This document shows positions 45,581 through 47,629 of a stretch of 47,629 nucleotides of DNA, piece by piece. This DNA is from Pseudomonas juntendi (GTDB lineage: Bacteria > Pseudomonadota > Gammaproteobacteria > Pseudomonadales > Pseudomonadaceae). The stretch is from NCBI RefSeq assembly GCF_009932375.1, contig NZ_BLJG01000017.1:1-47629 (forward strand). The letters are read 5' to 3'. Each line of letters begins with the position of its first letter. The first letter of the stretch is position 1. Made by a program: the position numbers and the translations under genes. The notes under the pieces are model-generated. The model had not been told where the DNA came from. It saw only the letters and a program-made list of their open reading frames with translations, and ran no database searches.

Positions 45581-45877
45581 ATGAGCGAGGTGATCGAACG
45601 TATCGAGCACACCCGAGACGCCTTGCTGGCGGCGTTGGCGGATCGGGACTGGAGTGCGGTCGGCGAACTGGACCTCGAGTGCCGGTTGTGTGTTGATGAT
45701 GTGCTTGCCGAGGCTCGTGAAAACGAGGCTCAGATACGGGGGAGCCTGGAGCAGCTAATGGCCGTTTACCGGCAGCTAATCGAGGTTGCAAGTGGCGAAC
45801 GTCAATCCTTGGTTGAAGAAATGACGAAAATCCGTCAGGCGAAAAACGCCGCGAAGGTATACCATCTCTTCTCGTAA
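45581..45877 (+). CDS. fliT: FliT-family flagellar chaperone
   Basis: 98 residues, helical, starting 14 bases after fliS with GGAGAA SD. 'SEVIERIEHTRDALLAALADRDWSAVGELDLECRLCVDDVL' resembles Pseudomonas FliT, the presumed FliD chaperone. Identification rests mainly on size, helicity and position. Confidence 0.82.
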   Translation: MSEVIERIEHTRDALLAALADRDWSAVGELDLECRLCVDDVLAEARENEAQIRGSLEQLMAVYRQLIEVASGERQSLVEEMTKIRQAKNAAKVYHLFS

Positions 45878-45930
45878 CCACGGACGTTGCAAACAAACCG
45901 AGCGCCATTAATTTGACTGGCACAGGTTTT

Positions 45931-45958
45931 TTGACTTAACTAGTGGCTGTTTTCGAAT
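45931..45958 (+). promoter_or_regulatory. Candidate fleQ promoter
   Basis: TTGACT (45931-45936), 16 bases, TCGAAT (45953-45958), a modest sigma-70-type match about 90 bases before fleQ. A second TTGACT lies 18 bases upstream (45913). Confidence 0.3.
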
Positions 45959-46048
45959 TCCAGACGTCCGAACACTGACCATTCAGTCGGAATGATGTCG
46001 AGCATGCCCCTTGCAGGGTGCCGATATGACTAGGGAAGTTGCTATTGC

Positions 46049-47524
<1,476 letters not shown>

Positions 47525-47560
47525 TGGGGGGTCGGGGTGTTCACCTCGACCTTTCTAGTG

Positions 47561-47613
47561 CCTGTCAGATCGAGCGCCGCCCGCGCGGCGCATCGCGAGC
47601 TGGCGCTCGCTCG
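47561..47613. repeat. Intergenic GC-rich palindrome after fleQ
   Basis: CGAGCGCC (47571-47578) pairs with GGCGCTCG (47602-47609) around an internal GCCGCCCGCGCGGC. Resembles a second class of P. putida repetitive palindrome. Truncated by the window end. Confidence 0.6.
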
Positions 47614-47629
47614 TTTGTTTCGGGCCAGT

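Overview
The window looks like a chromosomal segment from a fluorescent Pseudomonas, most likely the P. putida group. The evidence is protein identity by eye (AmrZ, the bkdR/bkdAA-bkdAB-bkdB-lpdV locus, FleQ, FlgZ), high GC, and REP palindromes built on a 'GGGAGCGGGC...GCCCGCGAAG' core typical of that group. No database search was possible; family names and comparisons with PAO1, P. syringae and KT2440 are from memory.

Layout. 1-3.3 kb: Mg2+ transporter gene mgtE, a REP pair and a bidirectional terminator, the ribbon-helix-helix regulator amrZ (minus strand), then an isolated phnN. 3.4-4.7 kb: tRNA-Arg(CCT) and a PAS-GGDEF diguanylate cyclase. 4.8-10.4 kb: the branched-chain keto acid dehydrogenase operon bkdAA-bkdAB-bkdB-lpdV (minus strand) with divergent activator bkdR. 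10.6-12.4 kb: an MFS transporter whose 3' end, REPs and terminator are tandemly duplicated.

Flagellar/chemotaxis region, 12.4 kb to the end: flgZ, flgN, flgM and flgA on the minus strand; cheV-cheR; flgBCDE; a small secreted protein gene; flgFGHIJKL; a glycosylation/modification island (29.0-42.0 kb); fliC, flaG, fliD, fliS, fliT; and fleQ. Sigma-54-type elements are visible before flgB, flgF and (weaker) flgA, and sigma-28 (FliA) elements before flgM and fliC. This fits the Pseudomonas hierarchy FleQ/RpoN, then FliA, with FlgM as anti-FliA. Four c-di-GMP-related genes (amrZ, the PAS-GGDEF gene, flgZ, fleQ) lie in this one window.

The most interesting part is the 13-kb island between flgL and fliC. 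It encodes a 1192-aa multidomain glycosyltransferase, a SAM methyltransferase, a HAD phosphatase, a sugar/choline-phosphate-type nucleotidyltransferase, a 2000-aa fusion protein (methyltransferase + CDP-glycerol-type phosphotransferase + unrecognised domains + two GT2-like domains + GT-B-like domain), and a KAS III-like enzyme with an intact Cys-His-Asn triad. It resembles the flagellin glycosylation islands of P. syringae (fgt1, fgt2, a KAS III gene) and P. aeruginosa b-type strains (PA1088-PA1091, where the glycan carries a phosphate-containing group). The 2000-aa fusion suggests how a nucleotide-activated phosphoryl group could be made, transferred to a flagellin glycan and methylated by one locus. 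The substrate here is a short 282-aa flagellin.
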